Shown: positions 50,187-59,371 of the stretch, in pieces
How positions within the stretch are numbered: the stretch's first letter is position 1
How the letters are laid out: every line of letters begins with the position of its first letter
Assembly (NCBI RefSeq): GCF_022419185.1
Contig: NZ_JAJOZK010000012.1
Location: 1 to 64,000 of the forward strand
DNA length: 64,000 bases
From: Thermomonas flagellata
Lineage (GTDB): Bacteria > Pseudomonadota > Gammaproteobacteria > Xanthomonadales > Xanthomonadaceae
Direction of reading: 5' to 3'
The notes under the pieces: generated by a model
What the model saw: the letters and a program-made list of their open reading frames with translations, nothing else
Told to the model about the DNA's origin: nothing
Databases searched by the model: none
Position numbers and translations under genes: made by a program

Positions 50187-51266
50187 ATGACCCGTCTGCT
50201 CGAGATCCTGATTTCCATCGCGATCGTCGTGGCGCTGTACCTGATCGTCGCCCTGGTCCTGCCTTCCGAGCGCCACCTGGTGGAGAAGGCCGAGACCAAC
50301 CGCAAGCTCACCCTCGTGTTCGACACCCTCAACAGCTTCCGCCGGTTCAAGGACTGGAACCCGCTGGTGCTGCGCGACCCGAGCATGCAGCTGACCCTGT
50401 CCGGCCCGCCCTCCGGCGTCGGCGCGCGGCTCGACTACGACTCCAGGAACGACAAGATCGGCAAGGGTTCGTACGAGATCATCGAGAGCATCCCCAAGCA
50501 GAAGGTCGTCTACAAGATCGAGAACATCGAGCGCGGCCACGACAAGCGCACCGCGTTCGAACTGCAGCCGACCGGCCGCAACAACCGTAACGTCGAGATC
50601 ACCCAGACCTACGACGTCACCTACGGCTGGGACCTGCTCGGCCGCTACGCCGGCCTGTACGTCGCCCGCCACGTCGGCGACGACATGAAGCTCGGGCTGT
50701 CGCGCCTGGTCGCCCTGCTGGCGTCGATCCCGAACGAGGACTACGCGGTCAGCGGCAGCAAGCTGGTCGGCTTCAAGCTGATCGACCGCCCGGCCGAGGA
50801 CGTGCTGTACGTCAACGCCGGCAACGTCGAGCGCGGCAACGCCCAGATCCAGGCCTCGATCACCAGCAACAGCGAGTGGATCAAGCGCGTGATCGAGGCC
50901 AACGGCCTGGAGGCGGTCGGCCCGGTGCGGATCGTGACCACCGACCTCGGCCGCGAGACCTACAACTTCGACGTCGCCCAGGTGGTGCGCCGCAAGAACG
51001 GCGGCCCGATCGGCAACATCGCCCTGCAGGGCCCGGTCAAGTACGAGCACACCGAGCCGACCCAGGCGGTGATGGCGTCCTACACCGGCTACATGGCCGA
51101 GCTGGAGAAGGCCCGCAACGCCCTGCGCGCCTGGGCCGCGGTCAACGGCTACGACGTGACCGGGCGTCCGTACGAGAGCTACAAGTCGGGCATTGCCGCC
51201 TCGTTCACCCAGGACGGCCAGTTCGACATCTACTGGCCGATCAAGCCGGTCAGGAACGGACAGTAA
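50187..51266 (+). CDS. SRPBCC (polyketide cyclase-like) membrane-anchored protein
   Basis: A 359-residue protein with an N-terminal membrane helix (about 5-26, LLEILISIAIVVALYLIVALVL). An SRPBCC/START-like domain follows (residues 30-180: LVFDTLNSFRRFKDWNPLVLRDPSMQLTLSGPPSGVGARLDY... KGSYEIIESIPKQKVVYKI). A C-terminal GyrI-like half (about 215-345) has ASYTGYMAELEKARNALRAWAAVNGYDVTGRPYESY. Both halves bind small hydrophobic or aromatic ligands in other proteins. Relatively many Asn/Lys residues make it less GC-biased than its neighbours. GGAGA lies 8 bases from the ATG. Confidence 0.82.
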   Translation: MTRLLEILISIAIVVALYLIVALVLPSERHLVEKAETNRKLTLVFDTLNSFRRFKDWNPLVLRDPSMQLTLSGPPSGVGARLDYDSRNDKIGKGSYEIIESIPKQKVVYKIENIERGHDKRTAFELQPTGRNNRNVEITQTYDVTYGWDLLGRYAGLYVARHVGDDMKLGLSRLVALLASIPNEDYAVSGSKLVGFKLIDRPAEDVLYVNAGNVERGNAQIQASITSNSEWIKRVIEANGLEAVGPVRIVTTDLGRETYNFDVAQVVRRKNGGPIGNIALQGPVKYEHTEPTQAVMASYTGYMAELEKARNALRAWAAVNGYDVTGRPYESYKSGIAASFTQDGQFDIYWPIKPVRNGQ

Positions 51267-51342
51267 TCCCGCCCCGCCATGCCGACGGACGCCGCGCACC
51301 GCGCGGCGTCCGTGTTTGCGGGATCCGCGTTCGGAGGGACGC

Positions 51343-51999
51343 ATGCCGCGCCATCGCCGTGGGTTCGATCTCGAGGCGGCGCACGCGCACCTGGTGCGTG
51401 CCGACCCCGCGCTCGCGCCCTGGCTGCGCCGGCACGGCCCGCTGCCGGCGCCGGCGGGCTGGCGGCGCCGGCTGCAGCCAGTGGATGCGCTGGCGCGCGC
51501 CATTTTGTACCAGCAGCTCAGCGGCAAGGCCGCGGCCACGATCGTGGCGCGGGTCGAGGCCGCCGCCGGCAGCCGCCGGCTGGATGCCGCGGCGCTCATG
51601 CGGGTGGACGACGCGCGCCTGCGCGCCTGCGGAGTCTCCGCGAACAAGCTGCGCGCGCTGCGGGATCTTGCCGCGCGCGCCGAGGCCGGACAGGTGCCGG
51701 ACGCGCGCCGGCTGGCGTACATGGACGCGGAGGCGATCGTGCAGGCGCTGCTGCCGGTGCGCGGGATTGGGCGCTGGACGGTGGAGATGCTGCTGATGTT
51801 CCAGCTCGGCCGCCCCGACGTGCTGCCGCTGGACGACCTCGGCATCCGCAAGGGCGCGCAATTGCTCGACGGCCTGCCGCAGCCGCCGGACGCCGCCGGG
51901 CTGCGCGCGCGCGGCGCGGCATGGGCGCCGTACCGCACCTATGCCGCGCTGTGGCTGTGGCGGATCGTGGCGCTGGTGCGCGACGAGGCGCAGGCCTGA
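51343..51999 (+). CDS. DNA-3-methyladenine glycosylase II-type (AlkA/HhH-GPD)
   Basis: A 218-residue base-excision glycosylase. ILYQQLSGKAAATIVARV starts the HhH-GPD domain. The hairpin-helix-hairpin is LLPVRGIGRWTVEMLLMFQLG (136-157). The catalytic Asp lies in VLPLDDLG (Asp164/165). It removes alkylated purines. It is shorter than E. coli AlkA because it lacks the N-terminal TBP-like domain, and there is no Ada domain. CGGAGG precedes the ATG by 6 bases. It is a single gene, 76 bases after the SRPBCC gene. Confidence 0.92.
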   Translation: MPRHRRGFDLEAAHAHLVRADPALAPWLRRHGPLPAPAGWRRRLQPVDALARAILYQQLSGKAAATIVARVEAAAGSRRLDAAALMRVDDARLRACGVSANKLRALRDLAARAEAGQVPDARRLAYMDAEAIVQALLPVRGIGRWTVEMLLMFQLGRPDVLPLDDLGIRKGAQLLDGLPQPPDAAGLRARGAAWAPYRTYAALWLWRIVALVRDEAQA

Positions 52000-52011
52000 A
52001 GCCGCGCCGGG

Positions 52012-52515
52012 TCAGCGCAGGCGCGGCCCGCCGAGCGCGGCGACCCAGGCGCGCAGCCCGTCCACCGTCACATAGCCCTGGGCGTCCGCCACCTGGTTGG
52101 CATAGGTGCTGCCCAGCAGGCGGCCGTCCGCGTCCAGCAGCAGGAAGGCCGGGATGCCCTCGATGCCGAGACGCGTGTACACGTAATCGGCGCCGGGCGC
52201 GACCACCGGCCAGGTCAGGCCATGGCGGCGGCGGAACTGCGTGGCCTCGTCCGCGTCCTCCGCGCACAGCGCGAGCACCTGCAGGTCCGGGTTGGCGGCG
52301 TGCAGCGCGTTGAGCTTGGGCACCTCGCGGATGCACGGCCCGCAGCTCACGCTGAACACGTTGAGCAGCAGCGGCGCGCCGCGGAAGGCGGCCAGGTTCG
52401 GCGTCGCCGCGAAGTCCGGCAGCGGCTCGCCCGGCTCGACGCGCAGGGTGGTGATCGGGAAGTAGTGGCGGACGGCGGGGCGCACGGTGGCGATGGATGG
52501 CAGCGGCCGCTGCAC
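52012..52515 (-). CDS. TlpA-like thioredoxin-fold protein without obvious signal peptide
   Basis: A 167-residue protein with the redox motif SCGPC (Cys58, Cys61) in LLLNVFSVSCGPCIREVPKLNAL, and the cis-Pro loop GIEGIPAFLLLD. These are hallmarks of TlpA/DsbE-type thiol oxidoreductases. Unlike most relatives, it shows no hydrophobic leader after the only possible start, GTG at 52515. This GTG lies one base after the stop of the preceding gene (TAA-G-GTG), which supports it. It may work in the cytoplasm, or an unrecognised leader may be used. Confidence 0.78.
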   Translation of the reverse strand: MQRPLPSIATVRPAVRHYFPITTLRVEPGEPLPDFAATPNLAAFRGAPLLLNVFSVSCGPCIREVPKLNALHAANPDLQVLALCAEDADEATQFRRRHGLTWPVVAPGADYVYTRLGIEGIPAFLLLDADGRLLGSTYANQVADAQGYVTVDGLRAWVAALGGPRLR

Positions 52516-52516
52516 C

Positions 52517-52861
52517 TTAGCACGCAGGCGGCGGTGCGCCGGTCGCGTCCAGCCAGGCCTGCAGCCAGGGCCGCAGGTCCGGCAGGACGTGCCGCGGGCA
52601 GCAGCCGGCGACCGCTGCCAGGCGTTCCCGCAATGCGGCAGTCGCGGGGGTCGCCGCAGCGGCCAGCAGATCGAGCACGCGTTGCAGCTCCGCCAGCTGC
52701 AGAGTGCCGGCGAGCACGCGGGCGACCGCGTTGCGGATCACCGCCTCGACCGCGGGTGCGCCTTCGGCCGCGATCGCCCGCGCCAGTCCCTGCGCGCGCG
52801 GCGCCAGCAGGCGGTCGAGGCGCGCGGAGGGATTGGCAACGGCGGCGCGGCCCGCCGGCAT
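52517..52861 (-). CDS. Hypothetical 114-residue protein between DUF488 and TlpA-like genes
   Basis: A helical protein: SARLDRLLAPRAQGLARAIAAEGAPAVEAVIRNAVARVLAGTLQLAELQRVLDLLAAAATPATAALRERLAAVAGCC. No signal or membrane helix. It ends ATGAPPPAC, with a Cys pair (GCCPRH) and a terminal Cys. It starts at 52861, overlapping the DUF488 stop by one base (TGATG). The three-gene coupling suggests a common task, possibly thiol-related given the Cys content and the TlpA-like neighbour; that is speculation. Confidence 0.65.
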   Translation of the reverse strand: MPAGRAAVANPSARLDRLLAPRAQGLARAIAAEGAPAVEAVIRNAVARVLAGTLQLAELQRVLDLLAAAATPATAALRERLAAVAGCCPRHVLPDLRPWLQAWLDATGAPPPAC

Positions 52862-53217
52862 CAGCGGTGCCCGGCGAGCAGGTCGCGCAGCACCACCGCC
52901 TGGTTGTGGGCCTCGTCGTGGGCGGCATACAGCAGGGTCAGCGGCCGTTGGCGCGCGTGCGCACGCAGTGTCTGCAGCGCCTCCGCCGCCGCACCGGCCT
53001 GCAATTCGGCCAGGTAACGGCGGCGGAACTCGCCCCACTTGGCCGGATCGTGCGCGAACCACTGGCGCAGCGCGGTCGAAGGCGCCACTTCCTTCAGCCA
53101 CAGGTCGATGTGCGCGGCCTGCTTGCGCAGCCCGCGCGGCCACAGCCGGTCGACCAGGATGCGCATGCCGTCGCCGGGCTCCGGCGGTGCATAGGCACGT
53201 TTGATCGCGACGTTCAT
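52861..53217 (-). CDS. DUF488 (YeaO-like) protein
   Basis: A 118-residue protein with the whole family signature: IKRAYAPPEPGDGMRILVDRLWPRGLRKQAAHIDLWLKEVAPSTALRQWFAHDPAKWGEFRRRYLAEL and LTLLYAAHDEAHNQAVVLRDLL. The WPRG and AHDEAHNQA motifs are diagnostic. The function is unknown; it is a small cytoplasmic protein found near stress or metal genes. The ATG at 53217 has a near-perfect GGAGGTGGT 3 bases upstream, the strongest ribosome site in this operon. Confidence 0.9.
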   Translation of the reverse strand: MNVAIKRAYAPPEPGDGMRILVDRLWPRGLRKQAAHIDLWLKEVAPSTALRQWFAHDPAKWGEFRRRYLAELQAGAAAEALQTLRAHARQRPLTLLYAAHDEAHNQAVVLRDLLAGHR

Positions 53218-53286
53218 CAGACCACCTCCTTCCGGCCGCACCATGCGCGGCTGCATGTTGCGGCCGGGTGAGGAGCGGCCCGGCCT

Positions 53287-54558
53287 TCAGCGGGTGGCGA
53301 ACGCGATCTGGTACTGCAGCCACCACTGGTCGAAGCGCCGGCGCACGGATTCGTCGCGGCCGTTGTCGTCGCGGTCCTCGGGTACCGGCGCGCTCGCCCG
53401 GCTCCATTGCAGGCGCAGATGCTGCTGTGCCCGCGGCCGCCAGGTCAGGGCCAGGCTGGTGCGCTCCATGTCGTCGAAGTAACTGGTGATGCGCGGGCCG
53501 ACTGTGGCCCGCGCGCGGCTGGCGCGGTGGGTCATGCCGACCCGGTCGTGGCGCAGTCCGGCCTGCCAGCGCGGCGAGAGGTCGTGCACCACCTGCAAGT
53601 AGGCGCCGTCCACCCGCAGGTCGCGCGGCTGCCCGACCAGCACCGGCTTGAGCTGGTGATAGACCAGGGTCAGATCCTTGCGCTGGTCCCAGTACTCGCC
53701 TTCCACCCGCCAGCCGCGGCCTGCGGCATCCGGCCGCGTGACCCAGGCGACCTGCGCTCCGTACATGCGTGCCTTGCCCTGCAGGCCGTGGTCCGCCTCG
53801 TTGATGCCCGGATGGTAGTCGTGCAATTCCTGATGCAGGCGCGAGTCCAGCTGCCAGCCGCCCAGGTGCAGCTCGGCGGCCGCGCCCAGGGGGATGCGGG
53901 TGCGCGCATAGGCGGTGCGCAGCGCCGGCCACTCCGGGGCGCCGGCGAACGGCAGGCGGATGCCGAATGCGTTGGCCTCTCCGTTCACCCGGCCGGCGAC
54001 GCCGGGGTTGCCGGTATTCATCCATTCCGTGCCGAGTTGCAGCCAGGGCGCGAATCGCGGCAGCCATTCCAGCTGCACGCCGCGCCCGCGCAGGGCATCG
54101 TCCAGCAGCATGCGGTAGGGCAGCGGACGGTCGGCGAACGCCCACTCCGGCATCTGCACCGCATTGAGCAGGCCGATCCCGCTGTAGAACTTGCCGGCGC
54201 GCAACTGCAGGCCGGTGTCGCCGAGGCGGCCGGCCAGCCAGGCCTCGTCGAGGCGGACTTCATCGCGTACCGCCACCAGCGAGAGCCGCCCATGGCCCCA
54301 CTCGCCCGCCTGCAGCTGCGTGCCCAGTTGCGCGCGCTGCAGGTTCAGCCCGCGCCGCAGCGGGTCGCCATGGTCGTGCACGTTGTAGATGCCCAGCGCC
54401 TCCTGCAGGGCATGGTCGGCGCGACCCCCGTGGTCGTCGTCGTACCAGGCCAGGTCCAGGCTCGCATCCGCGCGGACGCGCAGATCGGAGGCGGTCGCCG
54501 TGGTCGTGAGGGGCAACAGCAAGGACAAGGCCAGCAGGGACAGGTGTCGGTTCGGCAT
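53287..54558 (-). CDS. Outer-membrane beta-barrel/porin-like protein
   Basis: A 423-residue protein with a signal peptide (1-24, TATAS-D). Alternating amphipathic strands run through its length (LNLQRAQLGTQLQAGEWGHGRLSLVAVRDEVRLDEAWLAGRLG; AELHLGGWQLDSRLHQ; RWQAGLRHDRVGMTHRA). The last strand ends WWLQYQIAFATR, the aromatic-rich end of outer-membrane barrels. An early His/Asp-rich stretch (YDDDHGGRADHALQEALGIYNVHDHGDP) may bind metal. No plug domain, so it is not TonB-dependent. A strict palindrome covers the predicted transcription start. Confidence 0.75.
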   Translation of the reverse strand: MPNRHLSLLALSLLLPLTTTATASDLRVRADASLDLAWYDDDHGGRADHALQEALGIYNVHDHGDPLRRGLNLQRAQLGTQLQAGEWGHGRLSLVAVRDEVRLDEAWLAGRLGDTGLQLRAGKFYSGIGLLNAVQMPEWAFADRPLPYRMLLDDALRGRGVQLEWLPRFAPWLQLGTEWMNTGNPGVAGRVNGEANAFGIRLPFAGAPEWPALRTAYARTRIPLGAAAELHLGGWQLDSRLHQELHDYHPGINEADHGLQGKARMYGAQVAWVTRPDAAGRGWRVEGEYWDQRKDLTLVYHQLKPVLVGQPRDLRVDGAYLQVVHDLSPRWQAGLRHDRVGMTHRASRARATVGPRITSYFDDMERTSLALTWRPRAQQHLRLQWSRASAPVPEDRDDNGRDESVRRRFDQWWLQYQIAFATR

Positions 54559-54573
54559 GGGGGCTCAGTTAGT

Positions 54574-54587
54574 TACGTTATAACGTA
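54574..54587. promoter_or_regulatory. 14-base perfect palindrome at the porin promoter (candidate metal-repressor operator)
   Basis: TACGTTATAACGTA is self-complementary, with TTAG/CTAA flanking it one base out of register. It lies 15-29 bases upstream of the ATG and contains GTTATAAC, the core type seen in several Fur/Zur-family operators. Assignment to Zur is not proven. Confidence 0.55.
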
Positions 54588-54589
54588 CT

Positions 54590-54618
54590 AAATTAGACAA
54601 TGCCGATATGACAGGCAA
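54590..54618 (-). promoter_or_regulatory. Promoter of the porin-like gene
   Basis: The minus strand has TTGCCT (54613-54618), a 17-base spacer and TAATTT (54590-54595). Transcription would start near 54583, inside the palindrome at 54574-54587. Confidence 0.5.
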
Positions 54619-54785
54619 TGGACCGCAGCGCGCATCGCACGGCCAGCGCGCCGTCGACGGCAGGGAAGCGAGGGAGCGCAGATGCGTGCCGCGGCAACGG
54701 TCCGCGCGTGTGGGTGATCGCGGTGGCCTGTGAGAATCGCGCCCGCGGCGGGCGGAGCGATCCGCCTACGCGCCGGCCCGGGATG

Positions 54786-56210
54786 TCAGCGGTCTGCGGG
54801 GAGTGGGGCGGACACGGCGTCCCCCCAGCCGCCGCCGAGCGCCTGGATCAGCGCGACCGCGGCGGCGTAGCGGCGGTTGCGCAGGGTGAGTTCGGCGTTG
54901 CGTGCGTTGATCGCGGTGGACTGCGCGGTGAGCACGTTGAGGTAGGGCGCCAGCCCCGCCTTGTACTGGTTTTGCGCCAGCCGCAGGGCGTCCTCCGCGG
55001 CCTGCACCACCTGTGCCTGCTGCTCGGCCTCGGCGGCGAGGATGCGCTGCGCGGCGAGCTGGTTCTCCACGCCCTGCAGCGCGGCCAGCACCGTCTGCCG
55101 GTAGTTGGCCACCGCCTGCCGGTAGCCGGCCTCGCTGCTGCGCACCTGCGCGCGGCGGGCGCCGCCGTCGAACAGGTTGGCGGCCAGCTGCGGACCCAGC
55201 GACCACAGCAGCACCGGCGCCGAGAACACGTCGGCCAGGCGCGCGGCGCTGTGGCCGGCGCTGCCGCCGAGGGTGAGGGTGGGGAACCAGGCGGACTTGG
55301 CGACGCCGATCTGCGCGTTGGCGGCCTCCACCTGCGCGCGCGCGGCGGCGATGTCGGGCCGTCGCTGCAAGAGGTCCGCGGGAAGGCCGGGCGGGATCGC
55401 CGGGATCGTGGGCAGTGCGTCGCGTTCGCGCAGCGAGAAGCCCGAGGGCGGTTGCCCGACCAGCACCGCGATCGCGTTCTGCAGCTGCGCGCGGGTGACG
55501 CCGAGGTCGGTCAGGCTGGTCTGCGCCTGCAGGTAGGCGGTGCGCGCGCTGGCGACGTCGGCGGCGCTGGCCACGCCCGCGCGGTAGCGGTTCTGGGTCA
55601 GCTCCAGCGCCTTGCCGGTATCGTCCACCGCCTGCTGCGCCAGCCGGCGCTGGGCATCCACCACCCGCAGCTGCAGGTAGCTCTGGGCGAGGGTGGCCTG
55701 CAGGCTGAGGCGGACGTTGCGCAGGGTGGCGGCGCTGGCCTGCGCGTTGGCGCGCTGCGCGCGCACCTGTTCGCGCACCTTGCCCCACAGGTCGGGCACC
55801 CAGCTGGCGGTGACCTCGGCGCTGGCCTGTTCGCTGACGCCCGCCGAGGTGGCGGTGCGCGCGCGGGTGTCGCCGAGGCTGGCGTTCAGGGCCGGCCAGT
55901 AGCTGGCCTGCGCCTGGCGCACCGCCGCCTGCGCCTGGTCGTAGGCGGCCAGCTGCGCGGCCAGGGTCTGGTTGTGGGCCTGCAGCTGCTGCTGCAGGGC
56001 CTCCAGTTCGGGATCCGCGAACACCTGCCACCACGCGCCCGCCGGCTGCGCCGACCAATCCTGCGCGGGCTGCCACTGCGCGTCGTCCGCGGCGTAGCCG
56101 GCGGGCATCGGCGTGTCCAGCGGCGGATGGGTGAGCGCGCCGGCGGCGCAGCCGGTGAGGCTGGCGGCCAGCAGTGCCGCGAGCAGGGGCGGCGCGGGAC
56201 GACGGCTCAT
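54786..56210 (-). CDS. Outer-membrane efflux channel lipoprotein (NodT/OprM family)
   Basis: A 474-residue TolC-type channel subunit with a lipobox SLTGC (Cys21). The two outer membrane efflux repeats include WWQVFADPELEALQQQLQAHNQTLAAQLAAYDQA, SWVPDLWGKVREQVRAQRANA, LLQRRPDIAAARAQVEAANAQIGVAKSAWFPTLTLGGSAG and YRQAVANYRQTVLAALQGVENQLAAQR. It forms the trimeric exit duct for the RND pumps encoded just upstream. Its ATG overlaps the stop of the MdtC-like gene (ATGA). It is the last gene of the operon. Confidence 0.94.
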   Translation of the reverse strand: MSRRPAPPLLAALLAASLTGCAAGALTHPPLDTPMPAGYAADDAQWQPAQDWSAQPAGAWWQVFADPELEALQQQLQAHNQTLAAQLAAYDQAQAAVRQAQASYWPALNASLGDTRARTATSAGVSEQASAEVTASWVPDLWGKVREQVRAQRANAQASAATLRNVRLSLQATLAQSYLQLRVVDAQRRLAQQAVDDTGKALELTQNRYRAGVASAADVASARTAYLQAQTSLTDLGVTRAQLQNAIAVLVGQPPSGFSLRERDALPTIPAIPPGLPADLLQRRPDIAAARAQVEAANAQIGVAKSAWFPTLTLGGSAGHSAARLADVFSAPVLLWSLGPQLAANLFDGGARRAQVRSSEAGYRQAVANYRQTVLAALQGVENQLAAQRILAAEAEQQAQVVQAAEDALRLAQNQYKAGLAPYLNVLTAQSTAINARNAELTLRNRRYAAAVALIQALGGGWGDAVSAPLPADR

Positions 56211-59200
56211 GCGGGACGCTCCTGGGTGGGGCCGGCCGCCGTGCGCCGCTGCAGCCAGTGCAGGCCGCGGCGGCGCAGGCGATCCAGTTCGAGGTAGATC
56301 ACCGGAGTGGTGTACAGGGTCAGCGCCTGGCTGACGATCAGGCCGCCGGCGATGGCGATGCCCAGCGGCTGCCGCAGCTCGGCGCCGTTGCCGGTCATGA
56401 ACGCCAGCGGCAGCGCGGTGAACAGCGCGGCCAGGGTGGTCATCAGGATCGGGCGCAGGCGCAGCGTGGCGGCGCGGAAGATCGCCTCGCGCGGGTCGAG
56501 GTCGTGGCTGCGCTCGGCCTGCAGTGCGAAATCCACCATCAGGATCGCGTTCTTCTTCACGATCCCGATCAGCAGGAACACGCCGATCAGGGCGATGATC
56601 GAGAACTCGGCGCCGAACAGCATCAGCGCCAGCACCGCGCCGACCCCGGCCGGCGGCAGGGTGGAGAGGATGGTCAGCGGGTGCAGGGTGCTCTCGTACA
56701 GCATGCCGAGCACGATGTAGATCGCCAGCACCGCGGCCAGGATGTACAGAGGCTGGTTCTTCATGGTGTCCGAGAACAGCTTGGCGGTGCCCTGGAAGCC
56801 GCCCTGGATCGCCGAGGGCAGCCCGATCGCGGCCATCGCCTCGTCGATCTTCTGCTGCACCTGGCCGAGGCTCACGCCCTTGTCGGTGTTGAACGAGATG
56901 GTGGAGGCGACGAACAGGCCCTGGTGGTTGACCGCCAGCGGCGTGTTGCTGAGCCGATAGTGCGCCAGTGCCGCCAGCGGGACGCGCTCGCCGCCGGCAT
57001 TGACCAGGTAGATGCCCTGCAGCGCGGCCGCGTCCTGGCGGAAGCCGCGCTCGGCCTGCATCACCACCCGGTACTGGTTGAGCGGGGCGTAGATGGTGGA
57101 GACGATGCGCTGCCCGAAGGCATCGTTGAGGGCGTTGTCGATCGCCGCGATCGGCACCCCGTAGCGCGCGGCGGCGTCGCGGTCGATCTGCAGCCGCAGC
57201 TGCAGCCCGCTGGCCTGCTGGTCGGTGTTGACGTCGTTCAGGCCGGGCAGGCGCTTGATCGCCTCCAGCACCTTCGGCTCCCACTGCCGCAGCTGGTCGA
57301 GGTCGGAGGCCTGCAGGGTGTATTCGTACAGCGCCGCGGACGGACGCCCGCCGGCGCGGATGTCCTGCACCGGGAACATCGTGACCTGGGTGCCCGGCAC
57401 CCGCCCCAGCGCGCGCCGCAGCTGCATCATCACCGTCTGCGCGCCGGCGCGCTGCGACTGCGGCTTGAGCTGCATGAACATGAAGCCGCTGTTGGCAGTG
57501 TCGCCGCCGGTGAACGCGACCACGTTCTGCACCGCCGGGTTGGCGCGCACGATCGCGACGATCCGCTCCAGCTTGCCGCTCATCTGCTGGAACGAGGTGG
57601 ACTGGTCGGCCTGGATCCGCCCGATCAGCAGGCCGGTGTCCTGGGTCGGGAAGAAGCCCTTGGGCACCACCGCGTACAGGTACACGGTCAGGGCGATGGT
57701 GGCGAGGAACACCGCCAGCATCAGCAGCGGGTGGCGCAGGGCCCAGCCGAGGCTGCGCGCGTAGCCGGCCTGGATGCGCTCCCACGCGCGCGCCATGCGC
57801 GCGGGCCGCGCCGCCGCGTCCGCGGCGTGCGCCCGCAGCCAGCGCGAGGCCAGCATCGGCGTGACCGTGAGCGAGACCAGCAGCGAGATCCCGATCGCGA
57901 CCGACAGCACCATCGCGAACTCGTGGAACAGGCGCCCGACGATCCCGCCCATGAACAGCACCGGCAGGAACACCGCGACCAGCGACAGGCTCATCGACAG
58001 CACGGTGAAGCCGACCTCGCCGGCGCCCTGCAGCGCGGCCTGCAGCGGCGGCACGCCGTCCTCGAGGTGGCGCATGATGTTCTCGATCACCACGATGGCG
58101 TCGTCCACCACGAAGCCGGTGGCCACGATCAGCGCCATCAGCGACAGGTTGTCGAGCGAATAGTCCAGCAGCCACATCGCGGCGAAGGTGCCGACCAGCG
58201 ACAGCGGCACCGCCAGCGCCGGGATCAGGGTCGCGCGCCAGTCGCGCAGGAACAGCCACACCACCAGCACCACCAGCGCCACCGCCAGCAGCAGGGTGCG
58301 CTCCACCTCGGCCAGCGAGGCGCGGATGGTGGTGGTGCGGTCGGACATGACCGCCATGTCGATCCCGGCCGGGATCGAGGCCTTCAGCTGCGGCAGCGCC
58401 GCTTTCACCCCCTCGACCGCGGCGATGATGTTCGCGCCCGGCTGGCGGTAGATGATCAGCTGCACCGACGGCTTGCCGTTGGCCAGGCCCATGTTCTGGT
58501 CGTTCTGCAGGCCCTCGCGCACGCGCGCCACCGCGTCCAGCGGCACCGGCCGTCCGTCCTTGTAGGCGACCACGATGCGGCGGTAGTCGTCGGCCTGCGT
58601 CAGCTGGTCGTTGCTGGCCACCTGCCAGCGCCGCGCATCCCCGTCGATCGCGCCCTTGGGGCCGTTGACGTTGGCCGCGGCGACCGCCTGCCGCACCTGC
58701 TCCAGCGCCATCCCCATCCCGTTCAGGCGCGCCAGGTCGAGGTCGATCCGCACCGCCGGCAGCGCCGCGCCGCCGACGCTGACCGAGCCGATGCCGGGCA
58801 GCTGCGAGATCTTCTGCGCCACGATGGTCGAGGCGGCGTCGTACATCTGGCCGCGGGTGAGCGTCGCCGAGGTCAGCGACAGGATCATGATCGGCGCGTC
58901 GGCGGGGTTGAGCTTCTGGTAGGTCGGGTTGCCGGTCAGCCCGGTCGGCAGCAGCGGGCGCGCGGCGTTGATCGCCGCCTGCACCTCGCGCGCGGCGGTG
59001 TTGATGTTCTTGGACAGCTCGAACTGCAGGATGATCCGGGTCGAGCCCTGGGTGCTGCTGGAGCTCATCTGGGTGATCCCGGCGATCGTGCCCAGGCTGC
59101 GCTCGAGCGGGGTGGCGACGGTCGCCGCCATCACCTCCGGGCTGGCGCCGGCCATGCTGGCGTTGACGGTGATGGTCGGGAAGTCCACCTGCGGCAGCGG

Positions 59201-59371
59201 CGCCACCGGCAGCAGCCGGAACGCGATGAAGCCGGCCAGCAGCACCGCCAGCGCGAGCAGGCTGGTGGCGACCGGGCGGCGGATGAACAGCGCCGACAGC
59301 GACCAGCCGACCGCCTGCACCCGCGGTGCGAGCTGCCCGGGCATTTGGCCCGGCGGCCTCGGGGTGCTCAT
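56207..59371 (-). CDS. mdtC: RND multidrug efflux pump, MdtC-like subunit
   Basis: A 1054-residue HAE1-type RND transporter with twelve membrane helices in two repeats. [37 protein letters not shown] is the first helix. [14 protein letters not shown] in helix 4 carries the proton-relay Asp pair. [12 protein letters not shown] begins repeat 2, and [13 protein letters not shown] is helix 10. In MdtABC-type pumps MdtB and MdtC assemble as a mixed trimer, with MdtC being the main proton-driven substrate path. It overlaps the MdtB-like gene and the channel gene by four bases each, so the stoichiometry is set translationally. Confidence 0.94.
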   Translation of the reverse strand: MSTPRPPGQMPGQLAPRVQAVGWSLSALFIRRPVATSLLALAVLLAGFIAFRLLPVAPLPQVDFPTITVNASMAGASPEVMAATVATPLERSLGTIAGITQMSSSSTQGSTRIILQFELSKNINTAAREVQAAINAARPLLPTGLTGNPTYQKLNPADAPIMILSLTSATLTRGQMYDAASTIVAQKISQLPGIGSVSVGGAALPAVRIDLDLARLNGMGMALEQVRQAVAAANVNGPKGAIDGDARRWQVASNDQLTQADDYRRIVVAYKDGRPVPLDAVARVREGLQNDQNMGLANGKPSVQLIIYRQPGANIIAAVEGVKAALPQLKASIPAGIDMAVMSDRTTTIRASLAEVERTLLLAVALVVLVVWLFLRDWRATLIPALAVPLSLVGTFAAMWLLDYSLDNLSLMALIVATGFVVDDAIVVIENIMRHLEDGVPPLQAALQGAGEVGFTVLSMSLSLVAVFLPVLFMGGIVGRLFHEFAMVLSVAIGISLLVSLTVTPMLASRWLRAHAADAAARPARMARAWERIQAGYARSLGWALRHPLLMLAVFLATIALTVYLYAVVPKGFFPTQDTGLLIGRIQADQSTSFQQMSGKLERIVAIVRANPAVQNVVAFTGGDTANSGFMFMQLKPQSQRAGAQTVMMQLRRALGRVPGTQVTMFPVQDIRAGGRPSAALYEYTLQASDLDQLRQWEPKVLEAIKRLPGLNDVNTDQQASGLQLRLQIDRDAAARYGVPIAAIDNALNDAFGQRIVSTIYAPLNQYRVVMQAERGFRQDAAALQGIYLVNAGGERVPLAALAHYRLSNTPLAVNHQGLFVASTISFNTDKGVSLGQVQQKIDEAMAAIGLPSAIQGGFQGTAKLFSDTMKNQPLYILAAVLAIYIVLGMLYESTLHPLTILSTLPPAGVGAVLALMLFGAEFSIIALIGVFLLIGIVKKNAILMVDFALQAERSHDLDPREAIFRAATLRLRPILMTTLAALFTALPLAFMTGNGAELRQPLGIAIAGGLIVSQALTLYTTPVIYLELDRLRRRGLHWLQRRTAAGPTQERPA

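Noticed and set aside
54740..54754. CGCCCG-CGG-CGGGCG hairpin downstream of the efflux operon as terminator
   Set aside because: A six-base stem with a 3-base loop and no T-run is common by chance in this composition; not listed as a feature.
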